Position numbers and translations under genes: made by a program. This document shows positions 62,724 to 64,000 of a DNA stretch of 64,000 bases, one piece after another. Every line of letters begins with the position of its first letter. The stretch's first letter is position 1. Origin of the DNA: Dromaius novaehollandiae (lineage: Eukaryota > Chordata > Aves > Casuariiformes > Dromaiidae); the NCBI RefSeq assembly GCF_036370855.1, contig NW_026991472.1, positions 1 to 64,000 on the forward strand, written 5' to 3'. Under the pieces are notes generated by a model. That model saw only the letters and a list, made by a program, of their open reading frames with translations, was not told the origin of the DNA and ran no database searches.

Positions 62724-63902
62724 ATGGCTGGCTGCTCTGCCTTGGTGTGCCTTCTCCTGTGTACTCTTCTTGTACACGGGGTCCCCATACCTGGGGAAAG
62801 AGAGGCTTCGGTGCTGTCTGAAGGTACGTACTCCAACGCAAGACCTCCTCTCCCCCACTAACATTGTCTAAGGGTGAATCTCCAGGGGCAAGGCAGCGCT
62901 CCCACGGGCCCCTACCAGCACCTGGGGGCACAGGCAGAATAGGGGGCTCCCTTCCAAAGCTGAGAACACTTGAGGAGGAGCTCTTCTGCAGAGACGCGGC
63001 TTTCCACAGCCTTCTGCGCCGCCCTCCTGCGCTGCCCGCCCTGGGCACACACAAGCATCTGCCGAGCCTCGGCCCAGCACAAGAGTGGGTCTCGCTCGTG
63101 ACAGCAGGCTCCTGCTTCCCTTTCTCCCAGCGCAGGAAGGAGGGAGAGAGGAGGAGCAAAACGCACCAAAAGGAGCAGGGGGGAGAAGAGAAGAATGGGG
63201 CGTTTTCTCAATGCACGGCACCAAACTAGGATACCACATGGCATCCCGCACGTGCTGGGATGCCACGTCCCCACGGCTGTGATGCGTGTGCCGCTGCGCT
63301 TGGGCTCTTCACGCTTCAGCCCTCCCCTTCCTACCTTTCACCTACCACAGCATGCACGTTTATATTAAACGCTGATCTCTGGCCACTGTTTTGCAGTACT
63401 CTCCCCCAAGGGTTCTGCAGAGGCTGACCCCAGCCCTCCAAAACGCAGAACTGTTGTCGTCATCGTCGCCAACACTTTGACGCTCGTCATCTTGACGTTG
63501 TTCTTTGCGTTCTGCGTTTGGCTCTACTACCGACTCAAGACCAGGAAAGAAAGGTAATGTTTGAAATTCACACCCCTTGCAAAGTGATACACCTTGCACA
63601 GCAGCTTCCAATGTGGGCATGGCAACAAGAACAGCACACCTGCAAGGCAGCCATTACACAGCTGCACAAAGTGCTTACCTGAAGCCCACAGGTACTCTCA
63701 AGGCTTCCCAGAAAGCTCCCAGGCCGGCATTTTAACCCTTTCCCTGGCAAATGGAACAGAGCACAAGTTCCCTCCTAGGGAGCGCGCTTCCTTTCAAAAG
63801 GACAACTAAAAATCCTTTACCATACCTCTCGGTACGATTCCTAGGTCTCCAGAGGACGATGCCGAGGCATCCGCTTGCCACTACCGCTGCCACTGCGGAG
63901 AG
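62724..63902 (+). CDS. Unrecognised small type I membrane protein, copy 3 (exons 1-3, cut by window end)
   Basis: Exons 62724-62823, 63397-63553 and 63845-63902 are present with intact borders. They cover the signal peptide, the short extracellular part, the transmembrane helix and the first three tail cysteines. Exon 4 would start at about 64018, outside the window. No coding break is seen. Confidence 0.6.
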
Positions 63903-64000
63903 GTGAGTTCTGTCCTGCCTCCAGGACAAAAAGCTCCATCCGAGCAAGTCCCTTCAAACCTTCCCCTCTTCAAACTCGCACCAACACAAAGCTCATCTGC

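Larger units (their letters stand above)
60972..64000. repeat. Tandem segmental duplication, copy 3 (partial, cut by window end)
   Basis: The first 3029 bp of a third unit. It has its own substitutions relative to copies 1 and 2, for example in the G tract near 62210, near 62834, near 63037 and near 63080. The junction sequence on its left is the same as at the copy 1/copy 2 border, so the array is regular. Confidence 0.96.

Overview
The window reads as nuclear DNA of a sauropsid, most likely a bird. It has spliced genes with GT-AG introns, AT-rich intergenic DNA, CpG-island promoters, very few interspersed repeats, and an orthologue of the ciliary assembly gene DNAAF6 head-to-head with a NUP62/NUP62CL-type nucleoporin gene. 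In mammals these two genes are also divergent neighbours (Xq22.3 in human). Most open frames are not genes; genes were found by following splice sites and reading phase.

Layout. Positions 1-10216 hold the last four coding exons of an unrecognised coiled-coil/acidic protein gene on the + strand. AT-rich 3' UTR or intergenic DNA follows to 18955. From 18956 to the end the window is a head-to-tail tandem array of a 21-kb unit: copy 1 is 18956-39969 (21014 bp), copy 2 is 39970-60971 (21002 bp), and copy 3 starts at 60972 and is cut by the window end. The copies are almost identical but differ by scattered substitutions and by length changes in simple repeats.

Each unit contains, left to right: (i) an LTR and a fragment of endogenous retroviral env on the - strand; (ii) a compact five-exon + strand gene that I reconstruct as a 190-residue type I membrane protein with a cysteine/histidine-rich cytoplasmic tail and do not recognise; (iii) a second related LTR; (iv) a complete six-coding-exon DNAAF6 (PIH1D3) gene on the - strand; (v) a bidirectional CpG-island promoter with a perfect RFX X-box and two CCAAT boxes; (vi) the first two coding exons of a NUP62/NUP62CL-type gene on the + strand, encoding only the FG-repeat part and cut off by the unit boundary.

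The array therefore multiplies an intact dynein-assembly gene and the membrane-protein gene, while making 5' fragments of the nucleoporin gene. Small differences among copies argue against a simple assembly echo, but read depth or long reads are needed to settle that. The unnamed membrane-protein gene inside the array is the best candidate for something undescribed.
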